Notes: generated from the letters alone by a model not told the origin. Shown: positions 11,307 to 20,042, numbered from the stretch's first letter. The stretch is 64,000 nucleotides of DNA from Ancylobacter sp. SL191 (GCF_026625645.1 NZ_CP113056.1:1740501-1804500), one strand, 5' to 3'. Made by a program: numbers and translations.

Positions 11307-11326
11307 GTATTGTACAGTCATTCAAT
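11307..11326. promoter_or_regulatory. BetI-like operator 2, just upstream of betI/betB
   Basis: On the minus strand this reads TTGAATGACTGTACAATAC, differing from operator 1 at two positions. The arms ATTG (11309-11312) and CAAT (11323-11326) flank an imperfect centre. It ends 27 bases before the preferred GTG start, where a repressor could block transcription of its own gene. Confidence 0.55.
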
Positions 11327-11352
11327 AAATGGACGTGCTCAGGGAGGTGCCG

Positions 11353-13533
11353 GTGGCGAAAGCGAATGCGCGTTCCCGCGCGGCGTCTGTCGACCTTGCC
11401 CGCGAGGCCGCTGCGGACCTTGCCGCCGGCGAGGCGGGCGCGCCGACGGCTGACCGGCGCCGCGAGCCGGAGGATGTGCGCCGCCGCCAGCTCATCGAGG
11501 CGACCATCGATTCGCTGGCCGAGATCGGCTTCAACGCTTCGACGCTGGCGCAGATCGCCCGCCGGGCCGGCGTGTCGCCCGGCCTCGTGGCGCATTATTT
11601 CGGCGACAAGGACGGGCTGCTGGAAGCGACGCTCCGCCATCTCTCGCTGCGGCTCTACCGCGCGACGGCGCTGCGGCTGCGGGAGGCCCGCTCAGCGCGG
11701 GCGCGCGTTCAGGCGCTGATCGACGCCAATCTCGCGCCGGAGGAATTTGACCAGCGCACCTCGAGCGTCTGGCTCGCCTTCTGGGGTCAGGTGCTGCATT
11801 CCGAGCGCCTGCGCCGGGTGCAGCGGGTCTATCAGGCCCGCATGCTCGCCAATCTGCGCCATGATCTGCGGGCGCTGGTCGCCCCGCATGAGGTCCACCG
11901 CCTCGCCATCACCATCGCCGCCGTGATCGACGGCCTGTGGCTGCGCTCCTCCCTCTCCGCCGCCGGCGAGACGGATTCGGTGAGCGCCCGTCAGGTCGCG
12001 AGCGCCTTCGTCGATGCCCAGATCGCCGCCGCCGCGCCGGCCGCGCCCGCCACCGGAACCTCTCCCATGACGACACCCATCCCCCGCCACGCCAGCCACA
12101 TTGCCGGGCGCTACCACCCGACCGGCGGCGCCACTTTCGAGACCCGCAACCCCGCCACGGGCGAGGTGCTGGCCGAGATCGAGATCGCCGGCGAGGCGGA
12201 GGTGGAGGCCGCCGTCACTGCGGCCCGCACCGGGCAGAAGCGTTGGGCGGCGATGACCGGGGCCGAGCGCGGGCGCATCCTCAAGCGCGCGGCCGATCTG
12301 CTGCGCGCCCGCAATGACGAGCTCGCCCATCTCGAGACGCTCGATACCGGCAAGCCGATCCAGGAAACCATTGCCGTCGACGTGCTCTCGGGCGCCGACT
12401 GCATCGAATATTACGCCGGCCTCGCCGCCGGGCTCTCGGGCGAGCATGTCGATCTCGGCCCCACGGCTTTCGGCTATACGCGCCGCGAGCCGCTCGGCAT
12501 CTGCGCCGGCATCGGCGCGTGGAACTACCCCATCCAGATCGCCTGCTGGAAATCCGCCCCGGCGCTCGCCTGCGGCAATGCGATGATCTTCAAGCCGGCG
12601 GAACTCACCCCGCTGACCGCGCTGAAGCTCGCGGAGATCTATGTCGAGGCCGGCGTGCCGGAGGGCGTGTTCTCCGTCGTGCAGGGCTTCGCCGATACGG
12701 GTCGCCTGCTCACCCGCCACCCTTCCATCGCCAAGGTCTCGCTCACCGGCGAGGTCGGCACCGGCAAGAAGGTGATGGTCGATGCCGCCGGCACGCTGAA
12801 ATATGTGACGCTGGAACTCGGCGGAAAATCCCCGCTCATCATCTTCGCCGATGCCGATCTCGACGACGCGGTCTCCGCCGCGCTGCTGGCGAATTTCTAC
12901 TCGGCCGGCGAGGTCTGCTCCAACGGCACCCGCGTCTTCGTCGAGGAGAGCGTGCGCCCGGCCTTCCTCGAGAAGCTCGTCGCCCGCGTCGAGAAGATGG
13001 TGGTCGGCGACCCGCTCGACCCGGCGACCCATGTCGGCGCGCTGATCTCGCCCGAGCACATGGAAAAAGTGCTCGGCTATATCGAACGCGGCAAGGCGGA
13101 GGGGGCGAAGCTGCTCACCGGCGGGGCGCGCGTTACCGCGGGCGGGCTCGACAAGGGCGCCTTCGTCGCCCCCACCGTGTTCGACGGCTGCGCCGACGGC
13201 ATGGGCATCGTGCGCGAGGAAATCTTCGGCCCGGTGATGGCGGTGCTGTCCTTCACCGACGAGGCGGAGGTGATCGCCCGCGCCAACGACACCGATTTCG
13301 GCCTCGCCGCCGGTGTGTTCACCAAAGACCTCGCCCGCGCCCACCGCGTCATCGCGCAGCTGGAAGCCGGCACCTGCTGGATCAATACCTACAACATCAC
13401 GCCGATCGAGCTGCCCTTTGGCGGGTCCAAGCAGTCGGGCCTCGGGCGGGAGAACGGCAAGGCGGCGATCGAGCACTACACGCAAGTGAAGAGCGTCTAC
13501 GTCAATCTCGGCCGCGTCGAGGCGCCCTACTGA
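11353..13533 (+). CDS. betI/betB: BetI-BetB single reading frame: TetR-type choline repressor fused to betaine aldehyde dehydrogenase
   Basis: One uninterrupted frame of 726 codons encodes both proteins. Residues up to about 238 are BetI, with a TetR-type HTH (RRRQLIEAT, then [21 protein letters not shown]) and the choline-binding-type C-terminal half (GLWLRSSL). An Ala/Pro-rich linker (about [14 protein letters not shown]) follows, then complete BetB starting at MTTPIP (base 12067). In BetB numbering the catalytic Glu is 250 and Cys 284. GTG 11353 is preferred because GGGAGG (11342-11347) lies 5 bases upstream; ATG 11329 lacks a site. BetI carries about 35-40 extra N-terminal residues. No stop in this frame separates the two, so a fusion like PutA is possible, or BetB may also start internally. 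The stop overlaps betA as TGATG. Confidence 0.85.
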   Translation: MAKANARSRAASVDLAREAAADLAAGEAGAPTADRRREPEDVRRRQLIEATIDSLAEIGFNASTLAQIARRAGVSPGLVAHYFGDKDGLLEATLRHLSLRLYRATALRLREARSARARVQALIDANLAPEEFDQRTSSVWLAFWGQVLHSERLRRVQRVYQARMLANLRHDLRALVAPHEVHRLAITIAAVIDGLWLRSSLSAAGETDSVSARQVASAFVDAQIAAAAPAAPATGTSPMTTPIPRHASHIAGRYHPTGGATFETRNPATGEVLAEIEIAGEAEVEAAVTAARTGQKRWAAMTGAERGRILKRAADLLRARNDELAHLETLDTGKPIQETIAVDVLSGADCIEYYAGLAAGLSGEHVDLGPTAFGYTRREPLGICAGIGAWNYPIQIACWKSAPALACGNAMIFKPAELTPLTALKLAEIYVEAGVPEGVFSVVQGFADTGRLLTRHPSIAKVSLTGEVGTGKKVMVDAAGTLKYVTLELGGKSPLIIFADADLDDAVSAALLANFYSAGEVCSNGTRVFVEESVRPAFLEKLVARVEKMVVGDPLDPATHVGALISPEHMEKVLGYIERGKAEGAKLLTGGARVTAGGLDKGAFVAPTVFDGCADGMGIVREEIFGPVMAVLSFTDEAEVIARANDTDFGLAAGVFTKDLARAHRVIAQLEAGTCWINTYNITPIELPFGGSKQSGLGRENGKAAIEHYTQVKSVYVNLGRVEAPY
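12067..13533 (+). CDS. betB: Betaine aldehyde dehydrogenase BetB (possible internally initiated product)
   Basis: The 488-residue BetB segment is full length by itself and oxidises betaine aldehyde to glycine betaine with NAD(P)+. It has the ALDH catalytic Glu250 in ELGGKSP and the nucleophile Cys284 in [12 protein letters not shown] 12067 has a weak GGA (12055-12057) 9 bases upstream, so independent initiation is possible but not assured. If this start is used, BetI would still be made only as a fusion, because its frame has no stop before 13531. The separate entry records the alternative product of the same reading frame. Confidence 0.5.
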   Translation: MTTPIPRHASHIAGRYHPTGGATFETRNPATGEVLAEIEIAGEAEVEAAVTAARTGQKRWAAMTGAERGRILKRAADLLRARNDELAHLETLDTGKPIQETIAVDVLSGADCIEYYAGLAAGLSGEHVDLGPTAFGYTRREPLGICAGIGAWNYPIQIACWKSAPALACGNAMIFKPAELTPLTALKLAEIYVEAGVPEGVFSVVQGFADTGRLLTRHPSIAKVSLTGEVGTGKKVMVDAAGTLKYVTLELGGKSPLIIFADADLDDAVSAALLANFYSAGEVCSNGTRVFVEESVRPAFLEKLVARVEKMVVGDPLDPATHVGALISPEHMEKVLGYIERGKAEGAKLLTGGARVTAGGLDKGAFVAPTVFDGCADGMGIVREEIFGPVMAVLSFTDEAEVIARANDTDFGLAAGVFTKDLARAHRVIAQLEAGTCWINTYNITPIELPFGGSKQSGLGRENGKAAIEHYTQVKSVYVNLGRVEAPY

Positions 13534-15200
13534 TGGCCGCGCCCGTGGACATGGCCGACTACATCATCATCGGCGCCGGATCGGCCGGCTGCGTGCTCGC
13601 CGACCGGCTGAGCGCGGATGGCACGAACCGGGTCACCGTGCTCGAATTCGGCGGCTCCGACCGGTCGATCTTCATCCAGATGCCGACCGCCCTGTCCATT
13701 CCGATGAACATGGCGAAGTACAACTGGATGTATGAGAGCGAGCCCGAGCCCGGCCTCGGCGGGCGGCGGATGCACTGCCCGCGCGGCAAGGTGCTCGGCG
13801 GCTCCTCCTCGATCAACGGCCTGGTCTATATGCGCGGCGCGGCGGCGGATTTTGACCGCTGGGCGAGCGAGGGCGCGGCCGGCTGGTCCTATGCCGACGT
13901 GCTCCCCTATTTCCGCCGCGCCGAAGGCCGGCGCGACGGCGGCGACGAGTATCGCGGCAGCGACGGCCCGCTCGCCACCCGCTACGGACCACTGGAGAAC
14001 CCGCTCTACCGGGCCTTTCTCGATGCCGCGCAGCAGGCGGGCTACCCGGCCAGCGACGACGTGAACGGCTACCAGCAGGAAGGCTTCGGCCGGATGGACA
14101 TGACGGTGAAGGACGGCGTTCGCTGGTCCGCCGCCAATGCCTATCTGAAGCCGGCTATGAAGCGTCCGAACCTGCGCGTCGAAACCCATGCCCGCGTCGA
14201 GCGCATCCTGTTCGAGGGGCGCCGGGCGGTCGGCGTGCAGTGGTCGCGCGGCGGTCAGACGCATACGCTGCGCGCGGCGCGCGAGGTCATCCTCTCCGCT
14301 GGCCCCATCGCCTCGCCGCAAATGCTGAAACTCTCCGGCATCGGCGACGCGGATGAGCTGAAGAGCCATGGCCTCGAGGTCATCGCCCACCGGCGCGGCG
14401 TCGGCGAGAATCTTCAGGACCATCTGGAGATCTATTTCCAGCAGGCCTGCACCCAGCCGGTCAGCCTTTATTCGCAGATGGGCCTCGTTGCGCGTGGCCT
14501 CATCGGCGCAAAATGGCTGCTCACCAGAAAGGGGCTCGGCGCCACCAATCATTTCGAGGCCTGCGGCTTCATCCGCTCGCGCGCCGGCATTCCCTCGCCG
14601 GACATCCAGTACCATTTCCTGCCGCTGGCCGTGACCTATGACGGGCAGGGCATGGCGAGCGAGCATGGCTATCAGGCCCATGTCGGGCCGATGCGCTCGA
14701 AAAGCCGGGGCTGGGTGCGCCTGCGCTCGGCCGATCCCGCCGACAAGCCGCGCGTGCAGTTCAACTACCTCACCCACCCGGACGATCTCACCGAGTTCCG
14801 CGCCGCCGTGCGCCTCACCCGCGAGATCTTCAACCAGCCGGCCTTCGCGCCCTATCGCGGCCGCGAGATCCAGCCGGGGGCGGATGTCACCAGCGACGAG
14901 GCGATCGACGCCTTCCTGCGCGCGCATGTGGAGAGCGCCTATCACCCCTCCTGCTCGGCCAAGATGGGCGCGCCGTCCGATCCGATGGCGGTGGTCGACC
15001 CGAAAATGCGAGTGATCGGCGTCGAGGGGCTGCGCGTGGTGGATTCCTCCACCATGCCTTCCATCACCAACGCCAATCTCAACGCGCCGACCATCATGAT
15101 GGCGGAGAAGGCGGCCGACCACATCCTCGGACGTCCGCTGCTCGCCCCGTCCAACGCGCCGACCTATACCGCGCCGAACTGGCAGACCGCGCAGCGTTGA
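13533..15200 (+). CDS. betA: Choline dehydrogenase BetA
   Basis: This is a 555-residue GMC-family flavoprotein that oxidises choline to betaine aldehyde at the membrane, feeding electrons to the respiratory chain. The FAD dinucleotide motif GAGSAG is at 14-19 and the GMC signature GKVLGGSSSINGLVYMRG follows at about 85-102. The catalytic histidine is probably H471 in YHPSCSAKMG, with the second GMC motif near TNANLNAPTIM. ATG 13533 overlaps the betB stop (TGATG), indicating translational coupling. A start at ATG 13551 is possible and would trim six residues. Confidence 0.95.
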   Translation: MAAPVDMADYIIIGAGSAGCVLADRLSADGTNRVTVLEFGGSDRSIFIQMPTALSIPMNMAKYNWMYESEPEPGLGGRRMHCPRGKVLGGSSSINGLVYMRGAAADFDRWASEGAAGWSYADVLPYFRRAEGRRDGGDEYRGSDGPLATRYGPLENPLYRAFLDAAQQAGYPASDDVNGYQQEGFGRMDMTVKDGVRWSAANAYLKPAMKRPNLRVETHARVERILFEGRRAVGVQWSRGGQTHTLRAAREVILSAGPIASPQMLKLSGIGDADELKSHGLEVIAHRRGVGENLQDHLEIYFQQACTQPVSLYSQMGLVARGLIGAKWLLTRKGLGATNHFEACGFIRSRAGIPSPDIQYHFLPLAVTYDGQGMASEHGYQAHVGPMRSKSRGWVRLRSADPADKPRVQFNYLTHPDDLTEFRAAVRLTREIFNQPAFAPYRGREIQPGADVTSDEAIDAFLRAHVESAYHPSCSAKMGAPSDPMAVVDPKMRVIGVEGLRVVDSSTMPSITNANLNAPTIMMAEKAADHILGRPLLAPSNAPTYTAPNWQTAQR

Positions 15201-15210
15201 ATCGGCGAGC

Positions 15211-15231
15211 GGGCGCCGACAAGCGCCCGGT
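15211..15231 (+). terminator. Weak hairpin after betA
   Basis: GGGCGC (15211-15216) pairs with GCGCCC (15223-15228) and is followed by a few T. It lies 10 bases after the betA stop and before the next gene. The T run is short, so termination would be partial at best. Confidence 0.35.
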
Positions 15232-15288
15232 TTCACACGGGTTTCACAGAGCGCGCGCCAGATGGTTCACCTGCACAGAGGGTGAGCC

Positions 15289-16101
15289 ATGCGCGTTTCG
15301 GTGGTGATTCCGGCCTATAATGAAGCCGGCAACATAGCCCGTCTGGTGGCGGAAGTGGGCACGGTCGTGCCGGCGGCGCTGCTGGGCGAGATCATCGTGG
15401 TTGATGACGCCAGCGACGATGCCTCGCTGGCCGAATTGCGCGCGTTGGGCGAGCCGCGCCTGCGCATTCTCTGCCATGGCCGCCGCGCCGGCCAGAGCGC
15501 GGCGCTGCGCTCCGGCATCCGCGCCGCCGCCTGCCCGGTCATCGTCACGCTGGATGGCGACGGGCAGAACGACCCGGCCGATATTCCCGCCTTGCTGCGC
15601 CGGCTCGGCAGTTTGGACGGCGGCGCGCCCGCTCTGGTCGGCGGCATCCGGCAGAACCGCCGCGCCGCAGGCTCCCGCCGTTTTGCCTCGCGCTTTGCCA
15701 ATGGGCTGCGTGGGTCTCTCCTCAAGGATGAGTGCCCGGATACCGGCTGCGGCATCAAGGCGTTCCGCCGCGCCGCCTTTCTGGAGCTGCCCTATTTCGC
15801 CACCATGCACCGCTATCTGCCGGCGCTGTTCCTGAGCTATGGCCACAAGGTGGCCTATGTGCCGGTGAATGACCGCCCGCGCCTTGCCGGCCGGTCGAAA
15901 TACACCAATCTCGGCCGGGCGCTGGTCGGGCTGCATGACCTGTTCGGCGTGGTCTGGCTGCGCCGGCGCACCGTGCTGCCGCCGGTGAGCGAGGATAGCG
16001 GAGCCGCTCTGGTGCGGCTCACGCCGTCGCGGCTGGCCGAGCCGGCGAGCGAGGCGCCGCTGGCGCACGAGACCGGGCTGGCGGCGTCCGCCGCGTCCTG
16101 A
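15289..16101 (+). CDS. GT2 family glycosyltransferase (polyprenyl-phosphate glycosyltransferase type)
   Basis: This 270-residue cytoplasmic transferase has the GT-A fold motifs VVIPAYNEAGN at about 4-14, VVDDASDD and DGDGQND (the DXD-like metal site). It resembles dolichol-phosphate mannosyltransferase and ArnC/RgtE-like enzymes that load a sugar onto a polyprenyl phosphate carrier, but it lacks the C-terminal transmembrane pair of ArnC/GtrB. The C-terminal 40 residues are Ala/Glu-rich and poorly conserved. It follows betA by 88 bases, yet functionally belongs with the GT39, LAB_N and PAP2 genes to its right. The sugar cannot be told from sequence. Confidence 0.8.
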   Translation: MRVSVVIPAYNEAGNIARLVAEVGTVVPAALLGEIIVVDDASDDASLAELRALGEPRLRILCHGRRAGQSAALRSGIRAAACPVIVTLDGDGQNDPADIPALLRRLGSLDGGAPALVGGIRQNRRAAGSRRFASRFANGLRGSLLKDECPDTGCGIKAFRRAAFLELPYFATMHRYLPALFLSYGHKVAYVPVNDRPRLAGRSKYTNLGRALVGLHDLFGVVWLRRRTVLPPVSEDSGAALVRLTPSRLAEPASEAPLAHETGLAASAAS

Positions 16102-16149
16102 GCGATTTCCCGCGAGTAGAGAGAGCGCCGGCCTGCCGGGTCGGCTGGA

Positions 16150-17067
16150 TCAGCCGGCGGTCGAGGGCTGGCCGGCGGGAAGCCGCGGGCCGGTGAGCCG
16201 CGCCCCGGCCTGCCGCAGGCGGGCAGCGGTGCCGCTGGCGAGCAGCGCCGCCTTCTGGCGGATCGCGCCGACACCGGCACCGAGCGCCGCCGCATGCGCC
16301 GCCCGCTGGCGGGCCCAGGCTTCGCCCAAGCTGGTCAGCCGCGCTTCCAGCACCTCGTCGCGCCACAGCGCCTCGTGGCGCACGAAGATGAGATAGCGCA
16401 GCACGGCGGCGATGGTCAGCATCAGCGCGATGGAGACCGTCACGTCCGAGAGGTAATGCGCGCCGAAGGCGATGCGATTCAGCGAGGTGGCGGCGACGAA
16501 GACGGCCACCAGCGCGGTCACCTGCCAGCGCCATTCGCGCGGCACGAACAGCGCGAGCGGCAGCAGGCAGGCGACGGTGGCCGCCTCGCCCGAACTGAAG
16601 GAGCGGTTATAGAAGGCGTGCTCGGCCATCACCCACGCTTCCTGAAACGGGTAGGGGCCGCCGAAATCCACCGTGTTCACCGGGCGTGGCCGGCCCCACA
16701 GCGTCTTCAGCACACCGTTCACCAGGAGGCCGGGGCCGAGCAGGAACAGGCCGATGAAGAAGCAGGAGAAGCGCGGCGAGACCAGGCAGGGCTTGGCCGG
16801 GTAGATGAGCTTCAGGGCGAGGCACAGCCCGAGCATCACCGGCAGGGCGACGGAGAGATTGGAGGCGAGGTTGCGGAAATCGATCAGCCCGCGCATCCGC
16901 GCGGCGGCAAAACCCTCGCCGGGCGTGTAGAATAGATAGGTAAAGTTGCGGTCGATTGTCGGGAAAAGATAAAAAATAGCAGAAATTAACAGTGTAAATA
17001 CGGCACCCGCAACCATAGGATGCGCCCTGCACCAGTCGCACAGGCGTTTAGGCGCCGCTTTGTTCAT
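16150..17067 (-). CDS. PAP2-superfamily membrane phosphatase (LpxE-like)
   Basis: This 305-residue membrane protein has several hydrophobic segments and the three PAP2 motifs: KTLWGRPRP, then SFSSGEA, then SLNRIAFGAHYLSD. In the middle motif SSGE replaces the classical PSGH, a change seen in some Rhizobiales members. The family removes phosphate from lipid carriers or lipid A at the periplasmic face. ATG 17067 (MNKAAPKRL) gives a sensible N-terminus; in-frame codons to 17244 add a low-quality extension. The start region (16940-17160) is markedly AT-rich. Its neighbours point to glycolipid or lipid A modification. Confidence 0.75.
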   Translation of the reverse strand: MNKAAPKRLCDWCRAHPMVAGAVFTLLISAIFYLFPTIDRNFTYLFYTPGEGFAAARMRGLIDFRNLASNLSVALPVMLGLCLALKLIYPAKPCLVSPRFSCFFIGLFLLGPGLLVNGVLKTLWGRPRPVNTVDFGGPYPFQEAWVMAEHAFYNRSFSSGEAATVACLLPLALFVPREWRWQVTALVAVFVAATSLNRIAFGAHYLSDVTVSIALMLTIAAVLRYLIFVRHEALWRDEVLEARLTSLGEAWARQRAAHAAALGAGVGAIRQKAALLASGTAARLRQAGARLTGPRLPAGQPSTAG

Positions 17068-17182
17068 GTTGACCCGCCCCCGGGAACAGAAAACTACGTC
17101 ACTCATTTCAAAGAAGCACGGCAACGTGAAGCTGGTATGAAGAAAAGGTAAAAGTATTACATAGCCGGCGAAGGGCGCCGGC

Positions 17183-17521
17183 TCAGGCCGCGTCCGCCGC
17201 CCGCTGCCGCCGTTCGCGCCGGATGAAGACGAGGTTGCGGACATAGATCAGCAGGCCGGCCGCCTGACCGACAATGAACACCGGATCCTGCCGGTACAGC
17301 GCATAGGCGAGCAGCGTTACCCCGCCGCCCAGCGAGAACAGCCAGAACGCCGCCGGCACGATGCTGCGCCGCGCCCGCTCACTGGCGATCCATTGGGTGA
17401 GGAAGCGGGCGGTGAACAGGCCTTGCCCGATGAAGCCGACCACCAGCCACGGGTCGATGCGGCCGACGCTGGCCAGCGCGTTGGACAGGTTGGCGGAGAG
17501 ATCGGCGGCGAGAAGGCTCAT
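17183..17521 (-). CDS. Small LAB_N (lipid A biosynthesis N-terminal domain) membrane protein
   Basis: This 112-residue protein has three to four hydrophobic segments with the motif GQGLFTARFLTQWIASE and then FWLFSLGGG. This is the stand-alone form of the domain fused to some LpxB proteins. Its biochemical role is unproven; small proteins of this type are found beside polyprenyl glycosyltransferase and ArnT-like genes and may assist carrier flipping. ATG 17521 is used; its reading frame begins 11 bases after the stop codon of the GT39 gene, so the two are co-transcribed. Confidence 0.75.
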   Translation of the reverse strand: MSLLAADLSANLSNALASVGRIDPWLVVGFIGQGLFTARFLTQWIASERARRSIVPAAFWLFSLGGGVTLLAYALYRQDPVFIVGQAAGLLIYVRNLVFIRRERRQRAADAA

Positions 17522-17531
17522 ATCAGCGCGC

Positions 17532-19208
17532 TCATGGGGTGCCGGGGGCATAAAGGGTGAGGGCGAGCCGGCGCGTGGTGGCGAGGTTGAGGCCCTCCAC
17601 CGTGGTCAGCGCCACCGGCGTCAGCCCGAGCGCCGCAGCCCGCGCTTTGAAGGCCGCCTGCTGGTTCGCCCCGACGAACACCGCGCGGCAGCCTTGCGTA
17701 TCTTTCAGGAAATCCGCCGCCTGCGCGCCGCTGCCGTGCTGCGTCGTGGCGCCGAGATGAAACAGCACGCTCGCCTCGCCAAAGCCTGCCACCATCAATT
17801 GCGGGGCGGCGCAGGGCACGAGGTGGGTCGCGGCGGCGAGGCGCGGGCTGATGAAGGCGCTGTCGAGCTGCGGCAGCACCAGCCCGAAGGCCAGCGCATA
17901 GCTCGCCGCCGCCTGACCGAGCAGCACCGGCAGCGCGGCGAGCGGGCCTTGCCGGAGCGCCCGCACCAGCGCCAGCGCGCCGATGGTGAACACCCCGAGC
18001 GCCAGCGCCAGCACCAGCGGGTCGATGCGCCCTTCCAGCCCATAGAGCAGCGCCGGCACCGCCACCGCGCCGACCATGCCGCCCGCCGCTGAACTCGCGG
18101 TGAGCAGCCGTCCCCAGAGCGGGGCGGGGGCATCGCGGCGCGCCCACAGCGCCGCGCCGGTCAGCAGCGCGATGGCCGGATAGGCCGGCAGCGTGTAGTG
18201 CGGCAGCTTGGTGGCGATCAGCTCGAACACGATCCAGAAGGGCAGCCCCCAGGCGAGGCAAAAGCGCACCGTCGGCTCGGCGCGCGCCCGCCACACCCAG
18301 GGCAGAGCGAGGATCGCCAGCGCCGCGCCGGGCCAGAAGGCGACGAGGAAGGCCGCAAGATGCGCGCCGGGCGGGGCGCCGTGCGATTCTTGGCCCGTCG
18401 CCACCTTGCCCAAGAGGTCATTGCCCACCGCCTCATGAAAGAAATCGGTGCCCGACTGGAGATAGATGGCGATCAGCCAGGGCAGCACCATCAGCGCCAT
18501 GACTGGCAGGCCGAGTGCGGGGCGCAGGCGCTTGAGCCAGCCGGCCCGCCGGTCGGCGATCACCAGCGCGCACGCGGTGAGCCCGGCCAGCAGCGGCACG
18601 ATCGGCCCCTTGATGAGGATGGCAAGGCCCAGCGCCGCCCAGAACAGCAGGATCTCGCTGAGCCCCAGCGGGCGGCGCGCGAGATAAGCCCGCGCCAGCA
18701 CCATCTGCACGCCGACCGCGCAGGCGAGTTGCATGGCGTCGGTCTTGGCGAGCCGCGCCTCGCCATTGAGGATGAGCGAGGCGCCGAGCAGCGCCGCCGC
18801 GATCAGCCCGGCCTCCTCGCCGAACAGCCGCCGGCCGATCACATAGGTGCCGAGCGCCGCCAGCAGCGCGCCGATGAGCGAGGGGATGCGCAGCGCCCAG
18901 ACCGGCGCCTCGCCGCGGAACCCCAGCGCCCGCGCGCTCGCGCTTTGCAGCCAGTAAATGCCGATGGGTTTCTTGAACCGCGTCTCCGCGCCGAGCCGTG
19001 GCACGACATAATCGCCGCTCGCCAGCATCTGGCGGGAGGCCTGGGCGAAGCGCGCCTCGTCGCGGTCCACCACCGGCAGGGCGAAGAAGCCGGGCAGGAA
19101 GCAGGCGAGCAGGAACAGCACCAGCAGCGGCAGGCGCCAGCGGGCCGGCAGCGCGAAGCCCCACGCGCCGACCGACTGTTCCGACTGTTCGCTCACCCGA
19201 TCCGCCAT
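17532..19208 (-). CDS. GT39/ArnT-like polyprenyl-sugar glycosyltransferase
   Basis: This large inner-membrane transferase (558 residues) begins with a PMT-type N-terminus containing VVDRDEARFAQASRQML and a first periplasmic loop with ETRFKKPIGIYWL. About 11-12 hydrophobic segments follow, plus a soluble C-terminal domain. ArnT-like enzymes move a sugar from an undecaprenyl carrier to lipid A or core in the periplasm. The start could be ATG 19208 or GTG 19229; neither has a strong ribosome-binding site. Near the N-terminus a 9-bp tandem repeat (19172-19189) encodes SEQSEQS. It lies 75 bases downstream of etfB on the same strand. Confidence 0.85.
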   Translation of the reverse strand: MADRVSEQSEQSVGAWGFALPARWRLPLLVLFLLACFLPGFFALPVVDRDEARFAQASRQMLASGDYVVPRLGAETRFKKPIGIYWLQSASARALGFRGEAPVWALRIPSLIGALLAALGTYVIGRRLFGEEAGLIAAALLGASLILNGEARLAKTDAMQLACAVGVQMVLARAYLARRPLGLSEILLFWAALGLAILIKGPIVPLLAGLTACALVIADRRAGWLKRLRPALGLPVMALMVLPWLIAIYLQSGTDFFHEAVGNDLLGKVATGQESHGAPPGAHLAAFLVAFWPGAALAILALPWVWRARAEPTVRFCLAWGLPFWIVFELIATKLPHYTLPAYPAIALLTGAALWARRDAPAPLWGRLLTASSAAGGMVGAVAVPALLYGLEGRIDPLVLALALGVFTIGALALVRALRQGPLAALPVLLGQAAASYALAFGLVLPQLDSAFISPRLAAATHLVPCAAPQLMVAGFGEASVLFHLGATTQHGSGAQAADFLKDTQGCRAVFVGANQQAAFKARAAALGLTPVALTTVEGLNLATTRRLALTLYAPGTP

Positions 19209-19283
19209 ACCCGCCCCCGTGTCGCTCACGGATGGCGCGGGCTCATGTCGCCCGCGTGACAGGCGGCGATCTCCGGGCGCGCA

Positions 19284-20042
19284 TCAACCGCGCTTGAGGC
19301 CGAGGCTCGCGAGATGGGCAAGGATTTCCCGCGCGGCCTCCTCGGGCGAGGGATCGACCAGCAGCTTGCCGCCGCCGGCCGCCGCCTGCGTCGCCGCCTT
19401 CAGCCGCTCGGCGGCGGAAGCGCCGGAAGCCGCCTTGGCGATCAGCTTCGGGCGGGGGCGGTAGGGGCGTTCTTCTATCTCCACCGCCTGCGGCGCGGTG
19501 ATGCCGGGGGCCGTCGCGATCCCCCCGCGCCGGCGGGCGGCGAAGGCGAAGGGCAGCGGCGCCGACGCGGCGGGATGGACGGTGAGAAGAGCCGGCAGCC
19601 GCAGCATCACGCGCCGGCGGGCGCCACGCGGCAAGGCCTGCTCGACGGCGAGCGTCCCCGCCTCCGGCCCCGCGCCCAGCCCCGCCGCATCGGCGAGGAT
19701 GGGCCGGCCGAGCGCGCGGGCGAGGGCGTAGGGTAGCAGCCCGGCATCCTCCCCGCCCTGGCCGCTGCGCCCGGCAAGGATGAGGTCCGGCGGGTTCTCG
19801 GTGAGCGCCGCGACAAGGCTCGGCAGCGGGTCGTCGCCGTCAGCGATCACCCGATGATCGAGCCGTCCGACGCCGTGGCCGAGCGCATCCGCGAGCGCGC
19901 CCAGTTCGGGCCCGGCATGAAGCACCGTCACCTCGCCGCCCAGTTCGACCGCGAGGCGGAGCGCCTGCAATTCGACCGGCACCGGCGCCGGCTGGCCGGA
20001 GACGCGGTGGCGCCCGGCGGAGAGCAGCACGACGATCCTCAT
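19284..20042 (-). CDS. etfB: Electron transfer flavoprotein subunit beta (dimethylglycine pathway)
   Basis: This 252-residue ETF beta subunit binds AMP and forms a heterodimer with EtfA to carry electrons from DgcAB towards ubiquinone. Supporting features are the N-terminal MRIVVLLSAG, the region LILAGRSGQGGEDAGLLPYALA, which matches the ETF beta nucleotide-binding loop, and a conserved RRVMLRLPALLTV segment. ATG 20042 overlaps the etfA stop as ATGA. It is the last gene of the dgcA-dgcB-etfA-etfB run. The sequence is divergent from housekeeping ETF, so a dedicated role is likely. Confidence 0.85.
   Translation of the reverse strand: MRIVVLLSAGRHRVSGQPAPVPVELQALRLAVELGGEVTVLHAGPELGALADALGHGVGRLDHRVIADGDDPLPSLVAALTENPPDLILAGRSGQGGEDAGLLPYALARALGRPILADAAGLGAGPEAGTLAVEQALPRGARRRVMLRLPALLTVHPAASAPLPFAFAARRRGGIATAPGITAPQAVEIEERPYRPRPKLIAKAASGASAAERLKAATQAAAGGGKLLVDPSPEEAAREILAHLASLGLKRG

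Larger units (their letters stand above)
10900..11352. promoter_or_regulatory. Divergent control region between choX and betI/betB
   Basis: About 450 bases separate the two starts. The part from 11120 to 11330 is AT-rich and holds two related BetI-box-like sites (listed separately) facing in opposite directions, one towards each gene set. The stretch 10920-11110 shows no other convincing element. Shared choline-responsive control of uptake and oxidation is the simplest reading. Confidence 0.6.

Noticed and set aside
12519..13532. Open frame running into betA from far upstream, which would give an 893-residue protein
   Set aside because: The upstream part is out of frame over betB and Arg-rich; betA has its own ATG at 13533 overlapping the betB stop.
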